A DNA stretch of 64,000 nt from Nansenia antarctica (taxonomy: Eukaryota > Chordata > Actinopteri > Argentiniformes > Microstomatidae). Positions within the stretch are counted from its first letter, which is position 1, and each line of letters begins with the position of its first letter. Of the stretch, positions 37,081 to 48,875 are shown one piece after another. Location of the stretch: contig OZ022352.1 in the NCBI GenBank assembly GCA_963989245.1, forward strand, positions 17,713,060-17,777,059, in the 5' to 3' direction. Under the pieces are notes generated by a model that worked only from the letters and a program-made list of their open reading frames with translations, was not told the origin of the DNA and did not search any database. The translations under genes and the position numbers were made by a program.

Positions 37081-37083
37081 CTA
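37081..37083 (-). promoter_or_regulatory. ERV-D gag UAG stop, candidate readthrough site
   Basis: On the minus strand the gag frame, followed across the ERV-E insertion using one copy of the TCACT duplication, ends in CTA TAG GGG TGC. The downstream pol-like frame is in the same frame. UAG followed by G is the context used for suppression in gammaretroviruses. No downstream pseudoknot was tested. Confidence 0.55.
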
Positions 37084-37115
37084 TAGGCCAGCTGCTGGGC
37101 CTCCGTAAGGGTTCA

Positions 37116-37120
37116 TCACT
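37116..37120. repeat. ERV-E target duplication (TCACT), left
   Basis: TCACT at 37116-37120 and 43026-43030, immediately outside the LTRs. Confidence 0.9.
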
Positions 37121-37734
37121 TGATAGGATGCGTTTTACATTGTGCTTAGGTAAACCCTAAATACTTTAATCATTGGTGATTATCAGCAAGTTGTAATATC
37201 TAAAGTGCTGACACTACATGCAAACTCCCTGTCTGTGAAATTGGACCTGGGCCAGATTTAGAGAGCACGGGGAGAGGAGACCAGTTTAACTCCCTGAGGA
37301 TATTGGAGCCTTGCAGTGGTCAGCAAGGTGGTACGACAGGGACACAGGATGGAGACTTATATGGGTACTGAGGTCAATAGGTCAGTGGACCAGAGTCAAG
37401 TAACTTAGTTGCCATAACGACCAGCCCGTTATGGTAGGCAAGAGAGGCGAGAGCCACATCTAACTTTAGTATGTAAACAACATGTATGACTGGTGACTGG
37501 TGATTGGCAAGGTACAGCTGTTTCCGGTGTCAGCGGAAATCTAGGATATAAGCCCCCTGCAAAGTGTCATTCGGAGCGTGTCTCTCCTCCTTGCTTGCTG
37601 TGTTGAGAGGACGCCCGGCGCCGTGAATAAACTTGTATCTTAATTGTCTACTTGAGCAATCTATTAATTATTCACTTAACGGGGAAGGAACAAATCTAGG
37701 TCGCCGCCCTCTTCTGAACATTCACCCACTATCA
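37121..37734 (+). repeat. ERV-E 5' LTR
   Basis: 614 bp. A GATATAAGCC TATA-like motif at about 37544-37553 and AATAAAC at about 37626 give plausible promoter and polyadenylation signals. Confidence 0.92.
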
Positions 37735-37735
37735 A

Positions 37736-37753
37736 TTGGCGTCACGAACAGGA
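37736..37753 (+). promoter_or_regulatory. ERV-E primer binding site
   Basis: TTGGCGTCACGAACAGGA lies 1-2 bp after the 5' LTR. The tRNA that would pair with it was not determined. Confidence 0.65.
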
Positions 37754-38573
37754 TCAGCTTCAAAAGGTAGGAAATATCTAAACATATTGACTGCCTTCCC
37801 AGCTGAACAAAAAACCTGTAATTTTTTCCTTGAATGAAGGAAAGGGGATGATTTTGATGATGGGGGGGCTAATGATTAAATTGGACTAAATATTAAAGCT
37901 TGAGTATTGCTGTGTACATGAAGGTCATTGATCCACATATAGGATAATACGTTATAAAGGACAGAGATGCTAGGTGTCACTCTGGAGGTGATATACTGAT
38001 ACTGGATATTGATTAATTCATAGAAGAATTGATTAAACGGAATTGGGCAGTCCGTGGGGTTTTATTTATGGTTATCTGTAAGGTACAGACATATTGAGGT
38101 ATTTGACAGGAAATAAGGTGAACTGCAGGGCACGCTTGAGTCAATTGAAACTATGAAGTAGAATGTTGATTAAGATGGTTAAATGAATAAGGTATTGACA
38201 CGCAAGTGGTTATGGTATGTAATTGGAAGTATGATTTAAAGAAAGTGTTTATAAGAGGTCTAGTAATGTGGGTATATTCTGTAGAGAAACAGGATAATGA
38301 AAGATAAAGATCAGCGGTAATAAGACAGTTGTAGGACGATAAGAATTTGAAAAGATATGGTATTTGTGTTAATGTTACAGCGCAACAGATTTGAGTGACA
38401 AGATTGATTTATTGAGACAGGAGAGAACAGATGAGACGTGGATTTAAATGACCTTGATGAAACGCAATACAACAGACTGAATTAAAGTATATAACGAGTA
38501 ATAAACACGAATTGGGTAACTATAAAGCTCTAACGAGACAATTTAGATAAAAGAATTCCTTTTTACTAACATT

Positions 38574-39827
38574 GTGTGCATTGTAATTAATCAAACATGG
38601 GTAATCAAATGTCTAGGACGGCAAATTGTGAGAAACAGAAAGTATAAGTCGGTCAGGGACCTGCCAAGAGGGGAAAGACAAGCCATTAAGAAACTATTGG
38701 AAATTGATCCACACATAATTGATATTCCGATAAAATACACTGATACAGTGACACCAAAAGGATGGATTTTACTTAAATTAGGACCATTCTATGCAGAACC
38801 ATTTCTAACAAAGATTGCGGAATGGAGTGACGATAATTTCCCAAGTATCGGGAGTTTTGAAAAGAATAAACTGAAGATTATTGATGAATATTTGATATCG
38901 AACAAAAGCATTTGCGACCCATTATGGGATATTGATTACATGAAAGAAGTCTATCAAGCATGGGTAATAATGTCTAATCAATGGCCTGGTAATATTGTCA
39001 GAAAGCAGGAACACAATAGGTCTAACCCTATACCCAAGACACAGGAGGTACAGAGCGTGTCCCCTCCTATAAGGGCGTCTCCTCCTGTGCAGGCGGAGCA
39101 GGCTGTGACACGCAGCGTGATCCAGGTGCAAGCGCCACTGCTAACTATAGAGGAGAAAGTCCTGTATAAACCATTAACCATATCTGACGTATCTGCGATC
39201 ATAGCTGACGCACCCAGACCCTTGATTAACCCAAAAGGTTTCATAAATTGGTATAAAACAATGTTGCTACATGGTAATTTGAATGGCACGGATTTAAGAT
39301 ACATTCTGATCACGTTAATGCCAGATGTTGAAATTGATACTTTGATAAATGCTTGTGAAACTTTGAATGAAAATAATGATGGGCCATGTAGAGGTAAAAC
39401 AATTACAGAACGATTCCCATGGTTTAATAAAGAACACAAGCATACTCATATTGAACAATTAACCAAATTTCTAAATGACCATGCCAGCCAAAACCGTGAT
39501 ATCTCACAAATTCTGAACTGTAAACGTAAGCCTAATGAAACAATGTCTGACTTTGTAATCAGATTCCAAAATACCTGGAGAGAAAAGGCGAATTTGGAAT
39601 TAGAGGACAAACCTAACGCATTCTTTACAAACATGATTCTAGATGGTATTGGAGAAGATGCAAAGAACTTCAAATTATCAACACCAGACATTTTCTCAAT
39701 GACACCAGCATTGATTGAAAAACGAATAAGGGAATTAGACGCTTTGGGATTGTTTAATAAGCGACACCAATCACAAGTCTTGGAGCTTGCGCAATACACG
39801 GACCTAGAGGGATGGAATGAATACTAA
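38574..39827 (+). pseudogene. gag: ERV-E gag, one frame break near the start
   Basis: The natural start is probably the ATG at 38597, which opens MGNQMSRTANCEKQKV with a glycine at position 2 (myristoylation signal of retroviral matrix). It meets a stop at about 38645. One base out of frame, the open frame 38574-39827 carries the rest: VRDLPRGERQAIKKLLEIDP, GWILLKLGPFYAEPFL, a Pro-rich linker (VSPPIRASPPVQAEQ), and a capsid-like region (ADAPRPLINPKGFINWYKTM, RKPNETMSDFVIRFQNTWRE, with major-homology-like character). No CCHC nucleocapsid knuckle is present, so the C-terminus is truncated or the nucleocapsid is absent. Gag would form virus-like particles. The break makes this copy defective unless it is a sequencing error. 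Confidence 0.75.
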
Positions 39828-41437
39828 GCATTATGGGTAATGAAGTCTTACGTGAAGCATGGCGAGTGATAGAGTTATAGAGAAATCATTGAGTTAAGTA
39901 ATAAGAATCATTGTATTGATTAACATATTGTAAACAAATGATAAAGAGTGAAATGAATAACTATTGTATTTTCAGGACAAGCTAAATAGCTTAGCACGAA
40001 CAGCAAAAAGTGGTAAGAGACGCGAGTGGTAAGAGACTGCACAAAGCTGCACCAGAGACGACACTCTGAACCTACACTATTAATAGAACTGCCCTTGCAA
40101 ACAAGACGCAGCCTCTGTGAAACAGACACACAGACGCATTCTTGCAGATAACACATAGAAGTATTTCTCATATACTTGTAAATGTAGTTGTCTCTTATTG
40201 TAATTATCATACAATTCTGCATTGACTCAGTAAACGTAACATTTGAATTTACTTAGTAAACAGAGACATGCATTGATGACTGTTGATGTTCACACAAGCA
40301 AAGAGGAATATGTGACATTTTGATTGATGAATAATCCCGAACGGACAACACAACTCTTGCCAATTCTATCTCCTGACAGAACCAAGAAAATGCAGAGAAA
40401 CTGAGCGACGGACTAAAAACGGGGGTGTTGCTGAGGGCCAATCTAACAGAAGTGGGGGCTGAAATGACAGTGAACGATTGACGGATGAGAGAAAGGGGAA
40501 ACCACAAATAATAATTCTCTGTGTAACTGTAAATGAAAATGTTGTTTTTCTGTTTAAAAGCGGAAACATGATAATGACATGACAGACTACAGACTTTGAT
40601 AAAGCAATTACACATACGAATATGACGGTACTTCACACAACCAACAGTGTTAATCGGCCAACAGCTGAATGCACGAGCATTACACATTAAAGCAACATTT
40701 ATGATAGAAAACCATTCACACTGACTCAAGAATGTCTCTGATAAATTTACTAAAACCAACGGGTGATTGACTGAGAAATATTTGATTATAAGAGAGGGAT
40801 AGAACATTTAAATGTTCACAGCAAATTTAAACCTTAATGCAAAATAAGCTTATAGTGTACATAGACCAACGGGGAAGTATTCAAGCCATCAGTTATGATT
40901 ATGATCAGAATTTTTTAACATACGGGTAGAATAGAACCTATCTACCTCATTAAAAGTATGCTTAGTGGAATTGACTCAGATTGCACATTGACAGTGAATA
41001 AACTAAGTATTGAAGACTGATTTGGATATTAAAGGGACGGTTCACGGGTTTTCACAACACACGTCCTAGTTTGATACCCATGGCATGAACCTCAAATGAC
41101 AAATCCTTTTGTTTCCTCTAGGAGCATTGATGAAGGACGAGTTAACCATTTTGAGAGAAACTAAATGTCTGTCTACCTGTACTTAACGATTGTGCAATCC
41201 CTGTATCTAAAAATGTCTCAGCAGGCAAGTGCATAACTCACTAGATGGGGGGGACCACAGGGAGCCCAACCCACTCTCAACTCTGACGATGAGAACCAAG
41301 CAAAGGGGAAAACACGTATTATGACAAACGATTACTGATTCCAGTACCATAATGATGACTATCTCTGCTATTAACAATTATTCTTGATGTTGTTGTGAAT
41401 TAAGATTGAAACTAGGACAAGAGATACCGGACAGACG
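39828..41437. other. ERV-E interior without recognisable pol
   Basis: 1.6 kb in which no RT, RNase H or integrase motif is found on either strand. TTTGTTTCCTCTAG|G at about 41101-41115 resembles a splice acceptor, in the position expected for env mRNA. Confidence 0.6.
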
Positions 41438-41692
41438 ATGCGTGCCGAGAGAAACCGTGTGATCCTGGCCTCGTTGTGCATAAGATGGATGGCCACAATT
41501 TTATCGGTTCTGTATACGCTCTGGGTGTTAACTAACGAAACAGACTTTACTTTAACTGAAGACTCTGACACTAATCTTGTTCGCATGCGTCGTGACATCC
41601 AGGGAGTTAAACCAAATAGCGCACTAGACTCAGTTGCAGGAGTTTGCCAGTTTGTTGACGATTGTTGTACGTATTCACCACAACAGGATTAA
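41438..41692 (+). pseudogene. ERV-E env remnant (signal region joined to transmembrane-subunit motif)
   Basis: An 85-codon frame. It has a basic start, a hydrophobic segment (about residues 8-32, signal-peptide-like) and a basic RMRR that resembles a furin site. It then has a short stretch with C-x5-CC (VAGVCQFVDDCC), similar to the C-x6-CC motif of gamma-type transmembrane subunits but one residue short. The surface subunit, fusion peptide and membrane anchor are absent, so an internal deletion is the likely cause and the product would be non-functional. This is an interpretation; the frame is short. Confidence 0.45.
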
Positions 41693-42411
41693 ACCTTTAA
41701 GATCAGACAATGGGGACATAGAACAATAGGGGAGAGAAAAGTAGGGGGTAAGGATTTAGAGTTTCAATAACACTGTTAAAACATTTGAGCAAGCATCATG
41801 ATGGTGAATGAAATAATTTCTACTGTGAGTCTCTCAATAACACAGCAACAATACGAGAGGACGACAAGGCGAAAGACAACAATGTTCCACCAGCATCTCA
41901 GATAGTGCCTCATTGCGACCGGAAAAGCATGATGGTCCCTCTGTTGAAGATCGACCTAGGATATCGAAGAACCAAGACACCTAAAGAAACTGATTGACGA
42001 TATCCCTATTTGTTAAAAATGTATAATTATGTAACAAACTATGGAAAAACATGTAATTTGAATTAATGATGGAAATGATACCTACTTCATTTGTAATGAG
42101 TAGTTAGACATAGTAATGAGAAACCTATTTGGATATTTTCTCCTTTAAACAACAAAAGGTTTTTATCCAAAGAAGGTGATTATTCATCAGAGTAGTTTTA
42201 ACCACAAAGTGACCTTTTACTCATGCCAAGTCAATTGTGGAGTGAGATGTTTGTTCACTTTGTCAGGCCACATGACTGGGGACTTGCATTTGTCCATGGG
42301 AAAAGTCATTTAATGGCGATTCCGGGGGAGGAATGCAAGATCTCAACCATGGGGAAAGAAAGAGAAATAATTAAAGTTACTGTCCATTAGAGGAGAAAAA
42401 AAAGAGTGGGC
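41693..42411. other. ERV-E 3' interior and purine tract
   Basis: No coding frame. It ends with the purine-rich run at about 42389-42411 against the 3' LTR. Confidence 0.6.
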
Positions 42412-43025
42412 TGATAGGATGCGTTTTACATTGTGCTTAGGTAAACCCTAAATACTTTAATCATTGGTGATTATCAGCAAGTTGTAATATCTAAAGTGCT
42501 GACACTACATGCAAACTCCCTGTCTGTGAAATTGGACCTGGGCCAGATTTAGAGAGCACGGGGAGAGGAGACCAGTTTAACTCCCTGAGGATATTGGAGC
42601 CTTGCAGTGGTCAGCAAGGTGGTACGACAGGGACACAGGATGGAGACTTATATGGGTACTGAGGTCAATAGGTCAGTGGACCAGAGTCAAGTAACTTAGT
42701 TGCCATAACGACCAGCCCGTTATGGTAGGCAAGAGAGGCGAGAGCCACATCTAACTTTAGTATGTAAACAACATGTATGACTGGTGACTGGTGATTGGCA
42801 AGGTACAGCTGTTTCCGGTGTCAGCGGAAATCTAGGATATAAGCCCCCTGCAAAGTGTCATTCGGAGCGTGTCTCTCCTCCTTGCTTGCTGTGTTGAGAG
42901 GACGCCCGGCGCCGTGAATAAACTTGTATCTTAATTGTCTACTTGAGCAATCTATTAATTATTCACTTAACGGGGAAGGAACAAATCTAGGTCGCCGCCC
43001 TCTTCTGAACATTCACCCACTATCA
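42412..43025 (+). repeat. ERV-E 3' LTR
   Basis: 614 bp. No difference from 37121-37734 was noticed. Confidence 0.92.
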
Positions 43026-44775
43026 TCACTCCTGGAGCAGGTGTAGTAGGAGGCCAATATCCTCCTCCTTGGCTCCCCCCTGCGCCCCCCTGGGGCCTGT
43101 TGCAGCAGGTACAGGCTAGATGTCCATTCTGGTCGCATTGGTAACATGGTTCTAGCATCTCCTTCCCTGCTGCTGTCCATCCCCCTGGTGGTGGTCCTTG
43201 GCCAGGCTGTGTGTACATCTGGTATGGAACCGCTTGCACCCCTGGTGGCCCTTGTGGGTATGGATACCCCCCTTGTGGCCCCTGTGAGTAGGACTGGTAA
43301 GTAGCAGTCTGCACTCCAGGTGGCTGTTGCTGTGGGGCTAAAGCCTGCACTCCCTCTATGTTCCTCTCGCTTTCAGTCAATTGCACATGAGTCAATATTC
43401 TGAGTGATTCTTCGTCTTCTGCCTTCTGTATCTGAATATTCTTTCGATATAACTCAACTTGATGAGCTACGTGGTCTATATAAACAGCTTTGTTCATGTG
43501 TCGTAGCCCCACCACTTCTGCTAGCTTATCCTTAACTGGGGTAGGAAGCCCTTCTTGTATTTTTTCCCTGATTATGGATTTTTCTAAGGGGTTATCTTCA
43601 GCGTCTTTCCCTGTCACACTTCTCCATTGAGAGTGCACACGGGCCACAAACCCCCGGGGATTCTCATCTCCCCCCAGTGGCTTCACAATGATATTGTCTG
43701 GGTGAATGTGAGTAGGGTAGATCTCCCTGATTGCTTTCCACAGTTTGCCTCTGTTTGCTGCGAAGAGCTCTGGATCATAAACTGATGTATTGATATATCT
43801 ATGAAGTCCTGCCTTCATCAATATTTCCTGCATTGTATCCAATCCTGCAATAAAAGCTAAGAGTCTTTTCAGGTCTCCCATTGCGGCCTGCGTTCCTGTC
43901 AGTCTCACGTCCATCTCAGTAGTCCACGGGTATCCGCCGTCTTGAAGAACGGGGAGCTTCTCTATCACTTCAGACAGATCTGTATGATGCCACGGATGAT
44001 ATTCCATCTTGTTACCCCGAATCAGCACTGGACAGTTCTTTAATGTATTTGATGACATTCGGTGACAATCTTCCTCTTTCTCCCTTTCTCGTTGCTCCTT
44101 CAGCCATCTGTGGTGTCTTTCTTCCTCTCTTTCCGCTTTCTCCGGGCGTCTTCTCCCACCTTTCCTTTCGGCTGTGGCTATCATCTTCCTGACCTGCGCG
44201 TTGTAGCCTCCATCTGCATTGTCGTCATCACTTGAGTCTTCACTGCCATCTTCGCTGTCATCTTCCTCGTCACTCCTGTCGTCCCCTTTTCCCCTTGGCT
44301 CCTTCTTCTTCTTCTTCTTCTTCTGGGAATGGTCCTCCAGTGCCTTAGCATATGGAGGGGGACTGGAGACAGGACACATGTCTGGGGATGGAATGTTCAA
44401 TTTCTGTTCCAGTGTTCTGGCCAATTCTTTTTTCTTTTCCGGTTCCATCTGAGCTATTTTCTGTCCCTCTACCTTAAATAGATCTAAAATAGCTAACTCT
44501 AACTTGCGTTTCTCTGATCTAATCTTTCCTCTTTGATGTGCTTTGTGCCCATTGATAAGTATTTCCAATGTTGCAATTATTTGTAAATTAAGGCTGCCCT
44601 CTTTCGGCCACGGCTGTTCAATGTATGCCCAACGGCTATTCCATTTCGTAGACATTTTGCTAATTTCCCTAACAAGAGGATTCATTTTTTCCACTACAGC
44701 CATAGGGGATAACGTAGCCAACATTCCACGATGTTCACTAATATCTTTTAACAGCTTCGTTGAATTTGACCCCAT
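43026..44775 (-). CDS. gag: ERV-D gag, disrupted at its 3' end by ERV-E
   Basis: 583 codons from the Met at 44775 to the ERV-E border. MGSNSTK at the start gives a myristoylation-type Gly2. PPPY (SSPPPYAKAL, residue about 139) is a late-budding motif that recruits NEDD4-type ligases. A Lys run and an acidic run (residues about 152-185) are followed by an Arg/Glu-rich coiled region, then capsid (WHHTDLSEVIEKLPVLQDGG, NPRGFVARVHSQWRSVTGKD), a Gln/Pro/Gly-rich linker (QGPQGGYPYPQGPPGVQ) and a zinc knuckle CYQCDQNGHLACTC near residue 545. Layout and motifs are those of a gamma- or epsilon-like retroviral Gag. The frame has no stop until the insertion and continues in frame on the far side of ERV-E. 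Confidence 0.88.
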
Positions 44776-46687
44776 TCTACTTGCTCAATATGCTGACAAT
44801 ATTCTATATTAGATAAGGTGTACGCTTCTTACAACCCACCTTATTTTGCCTTATTTGCTAAACAAATGCTAGTCCAATATAACTGTATTAACCATCCCCA
44901 CAAAACCCTGCAACTCAGAATAACAGATTTGCCTCTTGTGTATGTCAGTGCAGTATTAACTTAAATCTAATATCTGTGTAAGTACTTTATACTTAAATGT
45001 GTTTCCTAATTGTTTATGAATATGTGTCACTTAATTACTCATTCAATACTAATTACAGTTCTGGTCAACTTAATTATTAAACTACAAAGGCTGGTCAACA
45101 CACTTATCAAATCACAAAGGCTGGTCACACCCTAAGCATTCACTGATCTACAAAAACCTTCTACTGCTTAATTATCAATACAAACTATTCTGCTATTCCT
45201 AATCAAATACTGTGAAAAAGAACTTAACTTGAAATAAAAAGATGTAAAACACGAATATTAATTACAACCTGTAAAGAAATCGACTTGTTATTTGGAAAAG
45301 AATGCATAATTAATTAGACTTAGTCATTGACACTTCATTGATGTAAACCTGTGAAAGAAAACGTTATCCTTAGACTATTATAAACCAATTGATCAAAGTT
45401 TTGTGAAAACAGAAAATGAAATGATCTGAATAATTAATTCAATCAATTTGTAATTAATTAAATTAATTGAAGTAATGTAATATATTACAATCATTTATAA
45501 CCATCTATTTATTAATGTATCGGACTGTTTCATCGACCTCAGCTGTATCTCCCTGAGGATTAGTGTTTTAAAATGTCTTGTCGTATTTTGTCCAGCAGGC
45601 GGAGCTAAGCAACCGACTTGCGTATCGATTGCGCATGCGCCAGCTCTTCCGTGTAAAATGGCGTCTATGAATGTTCCAACCGTAACTCTAAACTATTAAA
45701 AAATACCCCGCTGATCAATTCACTTTATCTCTATCTCTAAAATACTATAGTCTATGTAATGCAACAATCACACGCAACCCCCCTACGTGTCCGAAGCCTA
45801 AAGGCCAGAGGCAGAAAGCAGGCGGCTCAATTTAACAACCCTTTGTCCTTGAGAAACCACCGCGTGTTTGTAGCCTGCTTTAAAACAATCTCTTTAACAC
45901 AACTTGTTTTTTTTTACAATTACTTTTCACGACACAGCAATATCAAGATTATCTTTCAATCCAGTTAAACTATTATTTCCCAAATTAAATCTCATTCAAA
46001 TATTCTACAATGCATTCACGTTTTCCACTTTTCATAAAGAGGGGTCAATGAATGCTTTTCATGTTCTCTTCATAGAGATATCTAGGCCTGTGTGTGTCCG
46101 CGCGTGCCTGAGCGTGCGTGTTTCTGCTCCGCTGACAAAGGACAAAGGACAATGCAAATGGCGCCTAAGCTCCGCTGACAAAGGACAAAGGACAATGCAA
46201 ATGGCGTCTAAATGCCAATGGCGTCTAAGACACACTTCTGCTACAGTTCTACAATAATGACTTATTACGCTTTATCAAAACACAATTTTACACACACACT
46301 CACGATATTCCGTAATACCACTATTAGTTACACAACTAATATCTTAACATAAAAAAGCGAATTACCAAATTCAGCCCTATATCACCAATACAAACACTCA
46401 AATCCCTTACCAATCTAATCGTATATTTACAAAAAACGGGCTTCAAAGTCCGGCTCTCACCAACCCCACTTATTAAAGATTATGAAAAGTTTGTTTCTAT
46501 TCCAACAAGATTACCGTTACACAAGATTCTTTTGACTATAACTTATCTGAGATTTACAGTCTATTTTGAACACACCAATCGACTAGAGAAAGGTCTCTGC
46601 AGAAAACCTACCCTCTTCGTTGGATTGAAGAGTTTGCAAAATACTGTAAATTAAGCTATATTTATCTCCGTTGCTAGGCTCGCCATG
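44776..46687 (-). other. ERV-D 5' leader with primer binding site
   Basis: A 1.9-kb leader without a long frame. On the minus strand TGGCGAGCCTAGCAACGG directly follows the 5' LTR (46670-46687) and is the probable primer binding site; the tRNA was not determined. A phrase of about 43 bp containing CTGACAAAGGACAAAGGACA is repeated at about 46125-46167 and 46168-46210. Confidence 0.65.
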
Positions 46688-47035
46688 TGTTGTGTATTTA
46701 TCTTATTGGTTATGAATCAAAGAACAGTTATTGAGTTTAAGACAATTTAATCAGAGTTACAGGCAGATATATACATTACGTGTGTTCCCCGTGAGCCTGG
46801 GCTGGACAAGAGAGAGCCCCTTGGGTCTCAACCCTATTCATCAACAATATGCAAATACAGTCACAGGCCATAGCCTATCACCTTATCTAGATGGTCATGA
46901 GGGCCGTCCCCTGTGATGTCACTGTGATGTCACCCTTCCGGGTGCCCGCTGGTGCAAACATGAAGGCTACAGAATAGCATGACCCCCTATCATACTATCT
47001 ATGCATGTGTGTGTTTAAGTAGAAAATATACGACA
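46688..47035 (-). repeat. ERV-D 5' LTR
   Basis: 348 bp, no difference from 34221-34568 noticed. The AGGA duplication follows at 47036-47039. Confidence 0.9.
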
Positions 47036-47039
47036 AGGA

Positions 47040-47299
47040 CAAACACCACGAGCTGGAAACCGATGACGAATTGATGATTGGCATACATCTTATGCATTAA
47101 ATGGTTATGACGTCATAATAATGTGTCACGCAATACACTGGTCAAGAGATTGCGTCATAATCAAGGGTTACTTCCTCGCCAACAGTGCGGATAGGCTACT
47201 CATGAGACCACTTGCGCAAATGCAGGTATTTCACAGTTACTTCGTAAAAGTGTAGGAAGATGTCCATAGGCTAATAGTTGTAGGGCTACTGTGAAAGTG
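47040..47299. other. Short stretch between ERV-D and Gypsy-H, no gene seen
   Basis: 260 bp, continuing the pre-insertion sequence from 34181-34220. No frame or element is recognised. Confidence 0.5.
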
Positions 47300-47488
47300 T
47301 GATGTATTCACTGTTGCCATGGTTTTGTTAACGCTATGCATACTGGGTATTGAAGATGCCATGTTGTAATGTGAGGTTGATCTAACGTGGGGCTCCACAG
47401 TGATAACAATAAATACTCAAGTTACAACCGTTGTCTGAGTAGTACATGTTATACAGGTGAGGTTCCTAGTCCTCAGGATATAACATCA
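47300..47488 (+). repeat. Gypsy-H 5' LTR
   Basis: 189 bp with AATAAATAC polyadenylation-like motif near 47407. It matches 59942-60136. Confidence 0.85.
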
Positions 47489-47656
47489 TTTGGCGACGAG
47501 GACGTCTGAATCCACGACGTGTGCGCGACCGGAAGAAGTTTCGGCGAGTTGTTTGCTCGGTTGCTGGGCTAGCTTTCGTTAGCCACCAATGTTATTAGCA
47601 TGCACCCGGAGTAACGGTAAAGTGCGTCCCACTCGCTGTGTTGCGTTGCGCAGTGT

Positions 47657-48875
47657 ATGGAGCAGCAAGAGGAGGGGAGCGACCAAGATATCCAGTTAAG
47701 GGAAAATAAGAAGATGGCTGGAATTATTGGTAATATTGGACCTTTTGATGAGAGTATTGAACAGTGGTCTAGCTATACAGAGCGCTTTGACTACTTCATC
47801 ACAGCAAATGACATTGATGATGACAGGATAGTTCCAACATTCCTGACTATTATGGGCCCTAAGACATTCAATTTGTTTTGTAACCTGCTACAGCCGACAA
47901 AGCCAGGTACCAAGACATATGAGGAAATAGTTGATATCCTAGCCCTCCATTTTTCACCGAAGCCTTTAGTTATTGCTGAGAGGTTTAGGTTCCACCGACG
48001 CAGCCAGGAAGAAGGCGAGTCTGTTACCCTGTATGTTGCAGCTTTACGGAAGCTAGCTGAACATTGTGATTTTAAACAAACATTAAATGACACATTGAGA
48101 GATCGTCTTGTGTGCGGTTTGAGTAGTGAAGCGGCACAGAAGAAGCTACTGACAGTCAGTGATCTGACGCTGGAGAAAGCTGTCAATATCAGCGTGACTA
48201 TGGAAATGGCAGCAAAGGAAGCCCAACAGTTACATACAACGAGCAGAGTGCATAAGGTCAGTAGTGAGGAGCAAAGTGGCCAGGGTCCATGTTTTCGTTG
48301 TGGGAGAACAGGACATCTTGCATCTACGTGCTGGTGTAAGGACCTGGACTGCCATAATTGTGGAAAGAAAGGGCATGTAGAGCGGGCTTGTAGAAACAAA
48401 AAGAGCGCTGAAAGGCCAACAAAGTCTGGATACAACAAAAACACTGGTTATGACAAAAAGAAAAGACATGTTCGTACCGTCGAGCAGGGAAAGACAGCTA
48501 GTGACTCTTCAGAGGAGGAGGAGAGAATACGTTTTCTCAGAGTACTAAACATGGATGAGGGCTCCGATTGCTACTGGGCTACCCCTGAGCTGGAAGGACT
48601 TCCAGTGAAAATGCAGATCGACACTGGGTCAAGGGCTTCAATCATCTCAAATAGAGTCTACAAGAAATTCATGAAGCACCTCTCATTAGACACCAAGTTT
48701 CGAACATATACAGGAGAGCCCGTTCCGATGAGGGGTATGACGGATGTGACTGTCCAGTGTAATGGACAAATTGAAAAGCTCCCTGTTTACATAGCTAATG
48801 GAGATTATCAAGCATTGATGGGACGTCTGTGGCTAGACAAAATAAGGCTGGACTGGCAAGCAGTACGCATGATAG
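47657..48875 (+). pseudogene. gag: Gypsy-H gag and protease, interrupted by a SINE
   Basis: The Met at 47657 opens about 406 codons of one frame. It has capsid-like sequence (WSSYTERFDYFITANDIDDD, KPLVIAERFRFHRRSQEEGE), two zinc knuckles (CFRCGRTGHLASTC and CHNCGKKGHVERAC) and a protease with VKMQIDTGSRASIISNRVYK (DTG) and ALMGRLWLDKIRLDW at the C-terminal closing segment. The frame stops in the inserted SINE. Beyond the SINE it resumes (49092) with the pre-RT region. The frame suggests gag, protease and RT were translated as one polyprotein without a frameshift. Confidence 0.88.
48869..48875. repeat. SINE target duplication (ATGATAG), left
   Basis: ATGATAG at 48869-48875 and 49092-49098. 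Confidence 0.8.

Larger units (their letters stand above)
37121..43025 (+). mobile_element. ERV-E: endogenous retrovirus with near-identical LTRs, pol deleted
   Basis: LTRs of 614 bp at 37121-37734 and 42412-43025 look identical by eye. A TCACT duplication flanks the element. It has TGATAG...CTATCA ends, a primer-binding-like TTGGCGTCACGAACAGG at 37736-37752, and a purine tract (GGAGAAAAAAAAGAGTGGG) before the 3' LTR. It inserted at the gag/pol border of ERV-D, so it is younger. Gag and a short env-like remnant remain; no RT, RNase H or integrase frame is found in the 5.9 kb. Confidence 0.9.
34221..47035 (-). mobile_element. ERV-D: endogenous retrovirus, internally deleted, split by ERV-E
   Basis: 348-bp LTRs at 46688-47035 (5') and 34221-34568 (3') appear identical where I compared them, with TG...CA ends and an AGGA duplication (34217-34220 and 47036-47039). 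Four bp is the duplication size of gamma-like retroviruses. A primer-binding-site-like TGGCGAGCC follows the 5' LTR, and a purine run (GAGGGGGGATG) precedes the 3' LTR. Coding order: gag 44775 to 43026, interrupted by ERV-E, then in the same frame a UAG at 37083-37081 and a long pol-like frame to 35185. RT, the integrase core and most of env are missing. Confidence 0.88.

Noticed and set aside
39920..40807. Minus-strand frames of 100-184 codons in ERV-E as genes
   Set aside because: Composition-driven frames opposite the element with no recognisable domain or conserved motif.
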